A program made the position numbers and the translations under genes. DNA of 57,536 nucleotides, from the NCBI RefSeq assembly GCF_016937615.1, contig NZ_JAFHKI010000038.1, forward strand, positions 1-57,536. The letters run 5' to 3'. Shown piece after piece: positions 28,803 to 36,417 of the stretch (the stretch's first letter is position 1; each line of letters opens with the position of its first letter). Origin of the DNA: Pseudomonas lactucae (GTDB taxonomy: Bacteria; Pseudomonadota; Gammaproteobacteria; Pseudomonadales; Pseudomonadaceae). The notes under the pieces were generated by a model. That model did not search any database, was not told the DNA's origin, and worked only from the letters and a program-made list of their open reading frames with translations.

Positions 28803-29136
28803 GTGTGTGCGTGTTTTTTGTTTCCAGCGCTTGAAAGCGCCGACGGCTTTTTTCGTTCCGTCAGAATCCACCGAAAGCCACGGGTATCCGGAGGTTTTTA
28901 GTCCAGAAGCCAGTCCATAAAAATGGTGGGCTTCGAGAACGGATTGTTACAGGAGTCCGACGAGTCATTTGCTGAGCATCCAGCCCTGAATTCCCACGTT
29001 CAGGAGGCTGGAAGCATGGTTCTTTCAGATGCTGCCGTCCGGCAGGTCAAATCTGCTGGCAAAGGTTGCACCCTCGGCAACGTGTCCCAACCCTAATGTT
29101 TCTTCATTGTTCGCTTACAGATAACGGCGTCACTCT
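28803..29136. other. Gene-free interval with several hairpins
   Basis: No convincing reading frame. Three small inverted repeats are visible: GAAGCC...GGCTTC near 28903-28932, CCAGCC-CTGAA...TTCAG-GA-GGCTGG at 28980-29011, and GTTGC...GCAAC near 29064-29080. A small RNA or the debris of an insertion are both possible. Confidence 0.35.
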
Positions 29137-29328
29137 TTATGGGGGAGGGCGTTCGGATCGACTGGTCTCCTTGAAGGCAAACAGCAGGCAGCGCGCCGCC
29201 TCACGATCCTGATCCGATAATGAACGGTAGTAGCGTACCAGCCGCGCTTCCTCTCCATTGAACTGGCGAGGTCGCAGGGATGTACCGGAGGCAGTACGCA
29301 GTGGGGGAGAGTGTGTAGTGCTTGGCAT
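29137..29328 (-). CDS. Small protein of unknown function (63 residues)
   Basis: Encodes a 63-residue basic protein whose middle, RLVRYYRSLSDQDREAARCL, reads as one amphipathic helix pair and is followed by LFAFKE. The composition looks like a real protein, unlike the overlapping frame starting at 29381. The ribosome site is weak (AGGA two bases before the ATG). It lies alone between the tRNA cluster and the T6SS locus. I do not recognise a family with certainty; a small regulator or adaptor is conceivable. Confidence 0.5.
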   Translation of the reverse strand: MPSTTHSPPLRTASGTSLRPRQFNGEEARLVRYYRSLSDQDREAARCLLFAFKETSRSERPPP

Positions 29329-29891
29329 GATCCTGGATCTTCATGGTGTGAATGGAGACATGGGCGTTTTGCCCAAAACAATTGAATAAATAACGTTTAT
29401 TTTAGAAATAGGCTTGTCATTTTTCGTGACTGTTAGGTTTTTCAGGCGGGACTGTCAGAAATAGTCGGCAAAGGTGTAAGAGGTAGTCGTTCAAAGTTGG
29501 TCGGTCAATCTAACCTTCATCTTTTAGATTGGCGGTAGGGGGCATGAGCCGCGTGTAGGGCTGAGGTTAAGGTCCGTTCGAGCTGTCAGCGGGGAATGTT
29601 CCGGTGCGTCTGCGCACGTTGTGGTGATAGGCAGAATCAAGTGAATCCGGGCCGTATGTAGGAAATATCGCTAATGCGTTGTCGAAACTTCCCTCTCGTA
29701 CTTTGGGGGCTGGTCAAGGTTGATTGAGATACTTCATTGTAAAGGGGAAGGAAAGAGGTGCGCGGCACGTAGCACTTTGACCTCATGAAATGGAATTTAT
29801 GTACTGTGGCCGGTTGGGTTGCTAGCGAGCCGGTTGAAAGTACAGGTTTCAGTCTTGCTTTACTTGCAGCAGCAGCCGGAGGGGTGGGGTC
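29329..29891. other. Leader/promoter region of the T6SS genes
   Basis: About 560 bases without a supported gene. A perfect 8-bp inverted repeat (CAATCTAA at 29506-29513, TTAGATTG at 29524-29531) is present. No sigma54 -24/-12 pair and no good sigma70 pair could be placed before tssB. The region is less GC-rich than its neighbours between about 29380 and 29530. GGAGG at 29879 is the tssB ribosome site. Confidence 0.4.
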
Positions 29892-30395
29892 ATGGCTTCA
29901 AATAGCTTTCAGAATGAAGTGCCTAAAGCACGGGTTAATATCAAGCTGGATCTGCACACGGGCGGAGCGCAGAGAAAAGTTGAACTGCCACTTAAGTTGA
30001 TGGTGTTGGGTGACTACAGCAACGGCAAAGAACAACGCTCGCTGTCCGAAAGAAGCAAGGTCAACATCAATAAAAACAACTTCGACAGTGTAATGGCTGA
30101 GTTTTCTCCTGGTGTGAAGTTCGTGGTGGTGAACACCCTGGCTCATGACGATTCAGAAGCCTCTGTCGAGCTGAAATTTCAGCGCATGAAAGATTTTGAA
30201 CCGGAGCAGGTAGTGCGGCAGATCCCGCAGTTGCGTGCCCTGCTGGCCATGCGCAACCTGCTTCGTGATCTCAAGTCCAACCTGCTGGATAACGCAACCT
30301 TCCGTCACGAGTTGGAGAGCATTGTGAAGGATGACGCATTGAGCGATGAACTGCGCGCTGAGCTGGCCGCGCTGGCGCTAAGCGAAGATCGTTAA
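29892..30395 (+). CDS. tssB: T6SS sheath small subunit TssB
   Basis: A 167-residue protein of the TssB/VipA/ImpB family. Typical segments: PKARVNIKLDLHTGGA near the start, LPLKLMVLGDYSNGKEQRSL, and the C-terminal helical part FEPEQVVRQIPQLRALLAMR. TssB and TssC interlock to form the contractile sheath in the cytoplasm. A strong GGAGG lies before the start. First gene of the T6SS set; it appears complete, 33 bases from tssC. Confidence 0.95.
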   Translation: MASNSFQNEVPKARVNIKLDLHTGGAQRKVELPLKLMVLGDYSNGKEQRSLSERSKVNINKNNFDSVMAEFSPGVKFVVVNTLAHDDSEASVELKFQRMKDFEPEQVVRQIPQLRALLAMRNLLRDLKSNLLDNATFRHELESIVKDDALSDELRAELAALALSEDR

Positions 30396-30428
30396 TTTAT
30401 CTCGGTTCGTTTAAAAGGAAGTTATCAA

Positions 30429-31967
30429 ATGTCTGTTGAAAGCTCTAACGTGCAATCGCGCGACGCTATTGTGTTACCTGAAGAAAGTCACGGTGTCTAC
30501 AGTTCACTGTTTAGTAAGATCAACTTGAGCCCGGTTTCAGAACTAGGTGACATTGACATGTTTCAGTGTGCGGAGGCGTTGTCCGAGGCTTCTGCCGATG
30601 AGCGGGTGACCGCTGCGGTCAGCGTATTCTTGAAGGTGCTTAAGGAGTCGTCGCAGAAGGTTGAGCGTTTGGACAAGACGCTGCTGGATGAGCACATTGC
30701 ATCTTTGGATGCGCAGATCAGTCGACAATTGGATGCAGTGATGCATCACCCGGATTTTCAGCGCGTTGAGTCTATCTGGCGTGGCACAAAGTCGCTGATT
30801 GATCAGACTGATTTTCGCCAGAACGTGAAAATTGAGTTGTTGGACGTCAGTAAAGATCACTTGGTGCAGGACTTCGACGATGCGCCGGAAATTGCCCAGA
30901 GCGGTCTCTATGCGCATACGTACACCCAGGAATACGACACGCCAGGTGGTGAGCCGATTGCCGCAGCCATTTCCAACTATGAGTTCGATAACCAGCCGCA
31001 GGACATCACCCTGTTGCGCAATATTTCCAAAGTGGCTGCCGCTGCACATATGCCGTTCATTGGTTCCGTCGGGCCGGCATTCTTCGGCAAGAAAACCATG
31101 GAGGAAGTTGCCGCCATCAAGGACATTGGAAACTACCTGGATCGTGCTGAATATATCAAGTGGCACAGTTTGACTGCGAGCGATGATGCGCGCTATCTCG
31201 GTCTGCTCGCGCCACGGGTGCTGGGCCGTTTGCCTTACGGGCCGGACACTGCTCCTGTGCGCAGTTTCAACTATGGCGAGAGTGTTAAAGGGCCTGATCA
31301 TGAGAAGTACCTGTGGGTGAGCGCAGCCTTCTCCTTTGCCGCAAACATGGTCAAGAGCTTTATCGCCAATGGCTGGTGTGTGCAGATTCGTGGACCTCAG
31401 TCCGGTGGCGCGGTCACGGACCTACCGATTCACCTGTACGACTTGGGCACCGGCAATCAGGTCAAGATCCCTTCTGAGGTGATGATTCCGGAAACTCGCG
31501 AGTTCGAATTCGCCAACCATGGCTTCATTCCGCTTTCGTACTATAAAAACCGTGACTACGCGTGCTTCTTTTCGGCCAATTCGGTCCAGAAACCGGCGTT
31601 GTACGACACCCCTGACGCCACCGCCAACAGCCGCATTAACGCACGCTTACCCTACGTCTTCCTGTTATCGCGCATCGCTCATTACTTGAAGGTGATCCAG
31701 CGCGAAAACATCGGCACCACCAAGGACCGTCGTTTGCTGGAGTTGGAGCTCAACAAATGGATCGGTGGGCTGGTGACCGAAATGACCGACCCCGGCGATG
31801 ACCTTCAAGCCTCACACCCCCTGCGGGACGCGAAGGTCACGGTGGAAGATATCGAGGACAACCCGGGTTTCTTCCGCATCAAGTTGTACGCCGTACCGCA
31901 CTTCCAGGTCGAAGGTATGGACGTGAATCTGTCGCTGGTTTCACAGATGCCCAAGGCCAAAGCCTGA
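30429..31967 (+). CDS. tssC: T6SS sheath large subunit TssC
   Basis: A 512-residue protein of the TssC/VipB/EvpB family. Landmarks are FQRVESIWRGTKSLIDQTDF, YEFDNQPQDITLLRNISKVA, WCVQIRGPQSGG and the C-terminal GFFRIKLYAVPHFQVEGM, which takes part in the sheath handshake. AAGGAAG lies seven bases before the ATG. Length and ends match intact family members. Confidence 0.95.
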   Translation: MSVESSNVQSRDAIVLPEESHGVYSSLFSKINLSPVSELGDIDMFQCAEALSEASADERVTAAVSVFLKVLKESSQKVERLDKTLLDEHIASLDAQISRQLDAVMHHPDFQRVESIWRGTKSLIDQTDFRQNVKIELLDVSKDHLVQDFDDAPEIAQSGLYAHTYTQEYDTPGGEPIAAAISNYEFDNQPQDITLLRNISKVAAAAHMPFIGSVGPAFFGKKTMEEVAAIKDIGNYLDRAEYIKWHSLTASDDARYLGLLAPRVLGRLPYGPDTAPVRSFNYGESVKGPDHEKYLWVSAAFSFAANMVKSFIANGWCVQIRGPQSGGAVTDLPIHLYDLGTGNQVKIPSEVMIPETREFEFANHGFIPLSYYKNRDYACFFSANSVQKPALYDTPDATANSRINARLPYVFLLSRIAHYLKVIQRENIGTTKDRRLLELELNKWIGGLVTEMTDPGDDLQASHPLRDAKVTVEDIEDNPGFFRIKLYAVPHFQVEGMDVNLSLVSQMPKAKA

Positions 31968-31990
31968 TTCAGTCGTAGGGAAACGATGCC

Positions 31991-33346
31991 ATGAAGATCG
32001 ATCGCCCTCTATGGGCTGCCGGGGCGTTGCTGTGCCCGCAGCAATTCCAGCAGCAGGCGCGCTGGGAGGCCTGGGCCAACGAGCAGCTCGCTCGTCTGAC
32101 CTTGGCCCATCCTTGGGGTGTCCAGGTTGTTAAGTTTGACCCGGAGGCTTTGCGGCTGGGCAAACTCAAGGTGACTCAACTGCGTGTACGAATGCCGGAT
32201 GGCACCTGGATCGACACGGAGCAGGTGGACCGCCTGCCTCCCGCTTTGGAGCTGGCGCAGTCGTTGGCTGACGACGATCAGCAAGCGTTGCTGCACTTGG
32301 CCTTGCCACTGGAGCAGGCCAACGGCAACAACTGCCTGTTTGAGGGGGGCAGAGTTGATCGACCGATGCGCTACCGTCAGGCATGGCGCGAGGTACAAGA
32401 CATCTATGCGGATGAGGTTCAGTCAATCGGTGTGATGGAGCACGTACTGAGCCTGCGCCTGAATCGCGATGACAACGCCGATTACCTGACCTGCCCGATT
32501 GCGCGTCTGGTGCGTGACGGGCAGGGCGCCTGGAGCCTCGACCCGGCCTATGTGCCACCGTTGCTGAGCTTCGCTGCGCATGCGGGGTTGGTGAGCCAGT
32601 TGGACAACCTGTTGACGCAATTATCGGCCAAGCGGCAACGGCTGATGGGCATGCGTCGGGAAAGCAATCAGCGCATGGCTGATTTTGCCGTGGCCGATGT
32701 GTCGCTGTTCTGGTTGCTGAATGCCTTGAATACCTATCAGCCCATCTTGGCGGACCTTCAGGCGTTTCCCGCACGGCACCCCGAGCAGGTCTATCAGCAA
32801 CTGATAAAGCTGGCCGGCAGCCTGCTGACGTTCTCCTTGGAACACGATATCGACAAGATTCCAGCCTACCGGCACGAGTCTTTGGAGGCGGTGTTCCCGC
32901 CATTGATGCACACCATTTCCTTGCTGCTGGAAGCCAGCCTGCCGTCGCGGGTCATTGCCCTGGAACTGGAAGAACAGGGCGCCAATCGCTGGCAGGTCAC
33001 GCTGAACGACCCCCGCCTGCGCGAGCGTGAGGGTGCTGATTTCTATCTCTCGGTGCGGTGCCGGTTGCCCGCCGCGCAGTTGCAGGACCAGTTCCCACGC
33101 CTGTGCAAGATCGGCACGCCCGACGAGGTCAATTACCTGGTCAACGCCGCACTCGACGGCGTTCCACTGCAATCTCTCAGCCATGTGCCGGCGGCGATTC
33201 CATTGCGCCTGGAAAACCAGTATTTCGCGCTGGACCTTGATCACTCCAAGGGGCAGGCGGTGCTGGACGAAGGGGTATGCGCTTTCTATGTGCCAAGTAC
33301 CTTGGCCGACGTGAAGCTTGAACTGTTTGCGGTGCTGCGCTCATGA
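31991..33346 (+). CDS. tssK: T6SS baseplate protein TssK
   Basis: A 451-residue protein. The family N-terminus PLWAAGALLCPQQFQQQARW is clear, as is the helical middle LSFAAHAGLVSQLDNLLTQL and the C-terminal receptor-like domain ending in FYVPSTLADVKLELFAVLRS. TssK trimers link the baseplate wedge to the membrane complex. The stop overlaps the tssL start (ATGA). Confidence 0.93.
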   Translation: MKIDRPLWAAGALLCPQQFQQQARWEAWANEQLARLTLAHPWGVQVVKFDPEALRLGKLKVTQLRVRMPDGTWIDTEQVDRLPPALELAQSLADDDQQALLHLALPLEQANGNNCLFEGGRVDRPMRYRQAWREVQDIYADEVQSIGVMEHVLSLRLNRDDNADYLTCPIARLVRDGQGAWSLDPAYVPPLLSFAAHAGLVSQLDNLLTQLSAKRQRLMGMRRESNQRMADFAVADVSLFWLLNALNTYQPILADLQAFPARHPEQVYQQLIKLAGSLLTFSLEHDIDKIPAYRHESLEAVFPPLMHTISLLLEASLPSRVIALELEEQGANRWQVTLNDPRLREREGADFYLSVRCRLPAAQLQDQFPRLCKIGTPDEVNYLVNAALDGVPLQSLSHVPAAIPLRLENQYFALDLDHSKGQAVLDEGVCAFYVPSTLADVKLELFAVLRS

Positions 33347-34026
33347 ACCTGACGGCTTCCAAAGAACACACAGCGGCGGCTATGGATATCGATGTGCTGT
33401 TGCAGGACACCTACCTGTTGGTGGTCGAGTTGCGCCAGGGGGCAGCCGTGCCGAGTGGAGATGCGTTGTCGCAGCTTTGCGTAGCACAGGTCGAACAGGT
33501 GCGTCAGCGACTCAAACTCGCGGGCCTGAGCCAGCGCAGCATCGATCACATCAGTCATGCGCAATGCGCGTTGCTCGATGAAACCGTCCTCACTTGCGCC
33601 GAAGGTGACGCGCACGCCTCTTGGGCCAGCGAGCCGTTGCAGACCAAGTTTTTCAATCGCCATCAAGCGGGTGAGTTTCTGTACGAGGACATGCGCGAAG
33701 TCTTGCGCGAGCCTGCGCCCGATCGACATGTGCTGACGGCCTTTCAACGGGTATTGATGTTGGGTTTCCGTGGGCGCTACCGTGATGTGAGTGACCCCGA
33801 GCGGGAGCAGCTACTGGTTGACCTCAGTGCACGGACCACTCCACTTCAGGTCAATCAAAGCCTGATAACGCACGTAGGTTGCAGTGAGCTGATCGCCGGT
33901 CTGGCTTGGCTTCGATCACCTCTGGTTCATGTAGTGGCCGTGGGGATGTTGCTTACGGCCACATGGTGGGGATTGGATCACCTGTTGAGCGATGCCATTG
34001 CTTCGCTCTTGCCTGATCAGGGGTGA
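33343..34026 (+). CDS. tssL: T6SS membrane-complex protein TssL (DotU/IcmH type)
   Basis: A 227-residue protein with a cytoplasmic helical domain (CALLDETVLTCAEGDAHASW, the DotU signature, then LMLGFRGRYRDVSDPEREQL) and one C-terminal membrane helix (VVAVGMLLTATWWGLDHLL). The short form carries no peptidoglycan-binding domain; that function appears to be supplied by the OmpA-domain protein encoded next. Confidence 0.93.
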   Translation: MNLTASKEHTAAAMDIDVLLQDTYLLVVELRQGAAVPSGDALSQLCVAQVEQVRQRLKLAGLSQRSIDHISHAQCALLDETVLTCAEGDAHASWASEPLQTKFFNRHQAGEFLYEDMREVLREPAPDRHVLTAFQRVLMLGFRGRYRDVSDPEREQLLVDLSARTTPLQVNQSLITHVGCSELIAGLAWLRSPLVHVVAVGMLLTATWWGLDHLLSDAIASLLPDQG

Positions 34027-34033
34027 GGGCCAG

Positions 34034-35752
34034 ATGACCTTTAACTTGCATCGAATTCTATGCCTGTGGGCAGGGGCACTGGTCCTGGCCTTGCTGGCCA
34101 TCCTTCCGCTCGCGATGTGGGTACGTGTCTTCGGCGTGTTGATCGCGGTGTATTGTGTTGCATGGGCCTGGATATCACTGCGCCGCCGTGTCGAGCGGCT
34201 GCGCGGGTTGGTACGGATGGCCGATAACATGGCCTTGCCTGCGGCTTCGTTTCGTCACCCCGTCGTACTGGTCTGCGGTGATGGCCTGGAGGGGCTGTTC
34301 GGCGCAGTTCCAACCGAACAGTTGACCCTGCGTGTCACCGAGCAAGGTTGTTATGTGCGCGTGCCAAGCCTGGAGCAACTGCCGACCGTCACCGATAGCG
34401 TCCTGGCCTTGCGCCCAGGCTGGGGCGGGCAACTGGGCGTAATGTTCGCCGTTAACCCTGGTGCCCATAGCGATGGCGCCGTACTCGCCGGTCAAGTGCG
34501 CGCCTTCAAACACCAGGTGGCCTTGGCACGCAAGCGTGGCATTGCGCTGCCGCTGTTGCTGGTGAGCTACCTGCAAACCTTGCACGGCGAGGCGCCTTGG
34601 TTCAGTTGGAACAATGGTCAGGCCCACGTCCGTGTGCGTGATGCGGGTGCCTGCGTCGGTTTGGATGAGTGGCAGCAGCAAACCACTGGCTCGTCCATAC
34701 AGGCGGCTCGGATGCACGCGAGCATACAGCTGAACAGCATTGTGGCCTGGCTGCATGACGCCGTGCTGCCACACCTCTGCACCCGCAGTTCTCCAGGTTT
34801 GGCGACGATCTGTGCAGTCAAGTTGGTACCGGCATTGCCTCATGCCGTGAAAGGTAGCCTGTGGCAGCAATGGTTACGCAGCAGAGTGGCGGTGGTTGAC
34901 AACAGACCGGTGGTGATGGATGCGGTTTTGCCATTCCCGGACCCTGTGCTCAGCCTGCTGCCCCTCGGCCCGCTGCGCTCCCCAGTACACCGTGCAAGCG
35001 TCATTGCCCTGTGGTTGTTCGCCGTCGCAGGTGTAGTCGCACTCGCCAGTTCGGCGTGGCAGAACACCCTGTTGGTGCGCCAGGTCAGTGACGATCTGCG
35101 GCGCTATGCGGCCATTCCCCAACCGACCCAGCGTGAGCAGCGGCAATTCCTTTGGCGTGAAGACGCCGTGACCATCCTTCGTCAGGACGCCCAGCGCCTG
35201 GACGCCTACTACCGCCACGGTGTGCCCTTGGCGTTCGGCTTGGGCCTGTACCGTGGCGAACGCTTGCGCGCGCCGCTGCTGGCGGTGCTGGCCGCGCACG
35301 TTGAGCCACCGTCGGCCACACCGCCCACCCGAAATTTCAATCCGGTGCGGCTGGACAGTCTGTCGCTGTTCGCCACCGGCAGCGCCCAACTCAAGCCGGG
35401 CTCGACCAAGATCCTGATCAATGCGCTGGTCGATATCAAGGCGCAGCCCGGCTGGCTAATTGTGATCGCCGGGCATACCGACGCCACCGGCGATCCGCAG
35501 AACAACCTTCGCCTATCCCGCGCCCGCGCCGCGGCCGTGCATGCCTGGATGCAGCAGATGGGCGGCATTCCCGACAGCTGTTTTGCCGTGCAGGGCTTTG
35601 GCGCCAGCCAACCGATCGCCCGTAACGACACCGAGGCGGGGCGTGCAGCCAATCGCCGCGTCGATATCCGTCTGGTACCCGAGGCAGGGGCGTGTGCGCT
35701 CTCTACCGCCGGGCCGGACAGGCAACCCCCAGTCGCATCCCGCGACAGTTAA
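34034..35752 (+). CDS. T6SS-associated inner-membrane protein with C-terminal OmpA domain
   Basis: A 572-residue protein. Two membrane helices lie near residues 8-45, a cytoplasmic domain of about 270 residues follows, a third membrane helix (ASVIALWLFAVAGVVALASS) lies near 320, and a periplasmic part ends in an OmpA/MotB-like domain with LFATGSAQLKPG, IAGHTDATGDPQNN and GRAANRRVDIRL. The layout two helices-cytosol-one helix-periplasm copies the topology of TssM at less than half the size, with a peptidoglycan anchor added. Start at 34034 follows GAGGG. It sits eight bases after tssL and 23 before hcp. I cannot tell whether it replaces or complements TssM. Confidence 0.8.
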   Translation: MTFNLHRILCLWAGALVLALLAILPLAMWVRVFGVLIAVYCVAWAWISLRRRVERLRGLVRMADNMALPAASFRHPVVLVCGDGLEGLFGAVPTEQLTLRVTEQGCYVRVPSLEQLPTVTDSVLALRPGWGGQLGVMFAVNPGAHSDGAVLAGQVRAFKHQVALARKRGIALPLLLVSYLQTLHGEAPWFSWNNGQAHVRVRDAGACVGLDEWQQQTTGSSIQAARMHASIQLNSIVAWLHDAVLPHLCTRSSPGLATICAVKLVPALPHAVKGSLWQQWLRSRVAVVDNRPVVMDAVLPFPDPVLSLLPLGPLRSPVHRASVIALWLFAVAGVVALASSAWQNTLLVRQVSDDLRRYAAIPQPTQREQRQFLWREDAVTILRQDAQRLDAYYRHGVPLAFGLGLYRGERLRAPLLAVLAAHVEPPSATPPTRNFNPVRLDSLSLFATGSAQLKPGSTKILINALVDIKAQPGWLIVIAGHTDATGDPQNNLRLSRARAAAVHAWMQQMGGIPDSCFAVQGFGASQPIARNDTEAGRAANRRVDIRLVPEAGACALSTAGPDRQPPVASRDS

Positions 35753-35775
35753 ATTTCCGAGAAAAGGAGCTTCAC

Positions 35776-36267
35776 ATGGCAATTCCCGTTTACCTCTGGC
35801 TGCAAGACGACGGCGGCGCAAACATCAAGGGTTCGGTGGATGTGCAAAAGCGCGAAGGCAGCATCGAAGTGGTGGCCCAGGACCACAGCCTGTACATCCC
35901 CACCGACAACAACACCGGCAAGTTGACCGGTACGCGCGTACACACGCCGTTTCTGTTTTCCAAGGAAATCGATGCGTCCAGCCCTTACCTTTACAAGGCC
36001 GTGACCACCGGGCAAACCCTCAAAAGTGCTGAATTCAAGTGGTACCGCATCGACGACGCCGGGCAGGAAGTCGAGTACTTCGTCACCAAGCTGGAAAACG
36101 TCAAGGTGGTGAAAGTCGCGCCGAAAATGCACGACGTCAAAGACCCAGGCAAAGAGAAGCACAACCACCTTGAGCAGATTGAGTTGCGTTACGAGAAGGT
36201 CACCTGGACCTACAAGGACGGCAACATCATCCACTCCGACTCGTGGAATGAACGTCAGAGCGCCTGA
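35776..36267 (+). CDS. hcp: T6SS tube protein Hcp
   Basis: A 163-residue Hcp (PF05638). Landmarks: AIPVYLWLQDDGGANIKGSV, HSLYIPTDNNTGKLTG, KEIDASSPYLYKAVTTG, and the C-terminal HNHLEQIELRYEKVTWTYKD. Hexameric rings form the inner tube and can carry effectors. AAAAGGAG lies eight bases before the start. A hairpin follows the gene, which may stabilise the hcp mRNA end. Confidence 0.96.
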   Translation: MAIPVYLWLQDDGGANIKGSVDVQKREGSIEVVAQDHSLYIPTDNNTGKLTGTRVHTPFLFSKEIDASSPYLYKAVTTGQTLKSAEFKWYRIDDAGQEVEYFVTKLENVKVVKVAPKMHDVKDPGKEKHNHLEQIELRYEKVTWTYKDGNIIHSDSWNERQSA

Positions 36268-36274
36268 TGCGTGT

Positions 36275-36306
36275 GGAGCCGCAGGTGGTCTTTTGCCTTC
36301 GGCTCC
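36275..36306 (+). terminator. Hairpin after hcp (attenuator or mRNA 3'-end stabiliser)
   Basis: GGAGCCG-C-AGG, a ten-base loop, CCT-T-CGGCTCC: ten paired positions with one mismatch, eight bases after the hcp stop codon. No T-run. Confidence 0.5.
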
Positions 36307-36417
36307 CGGTGTGCTGGGTTGAGCGTCCGTTTGCGGGCGTTCAGCCAAACACATTGAGTTTCAAATTCATGGCTCTATCGACGACACACCCAGATCCCCG
36401 AACAAGGATGTAACCGT

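Noticed and set aside
29130..29381. An 83-codon frame overlapping the 63-residue protein
   Set aside because: Cys/Arg/His-rich irregular composition, no helix pattern; the overlapping 63-residue frame looks more protein-like.
29780..29890. A sigma54 promoter before tssB (ACTTGCAGC end near 29866)
   Set aside because: The TTGCA half is present but the GG of the -24 element is absent at the right distance.
29785..30000. A 71-codon frame overlapping the start of tssB
   Set aside because: It overlaps tssB in another frame; tssB has a strong GGAGG and a full family match, and the short frame has no ribosome site.
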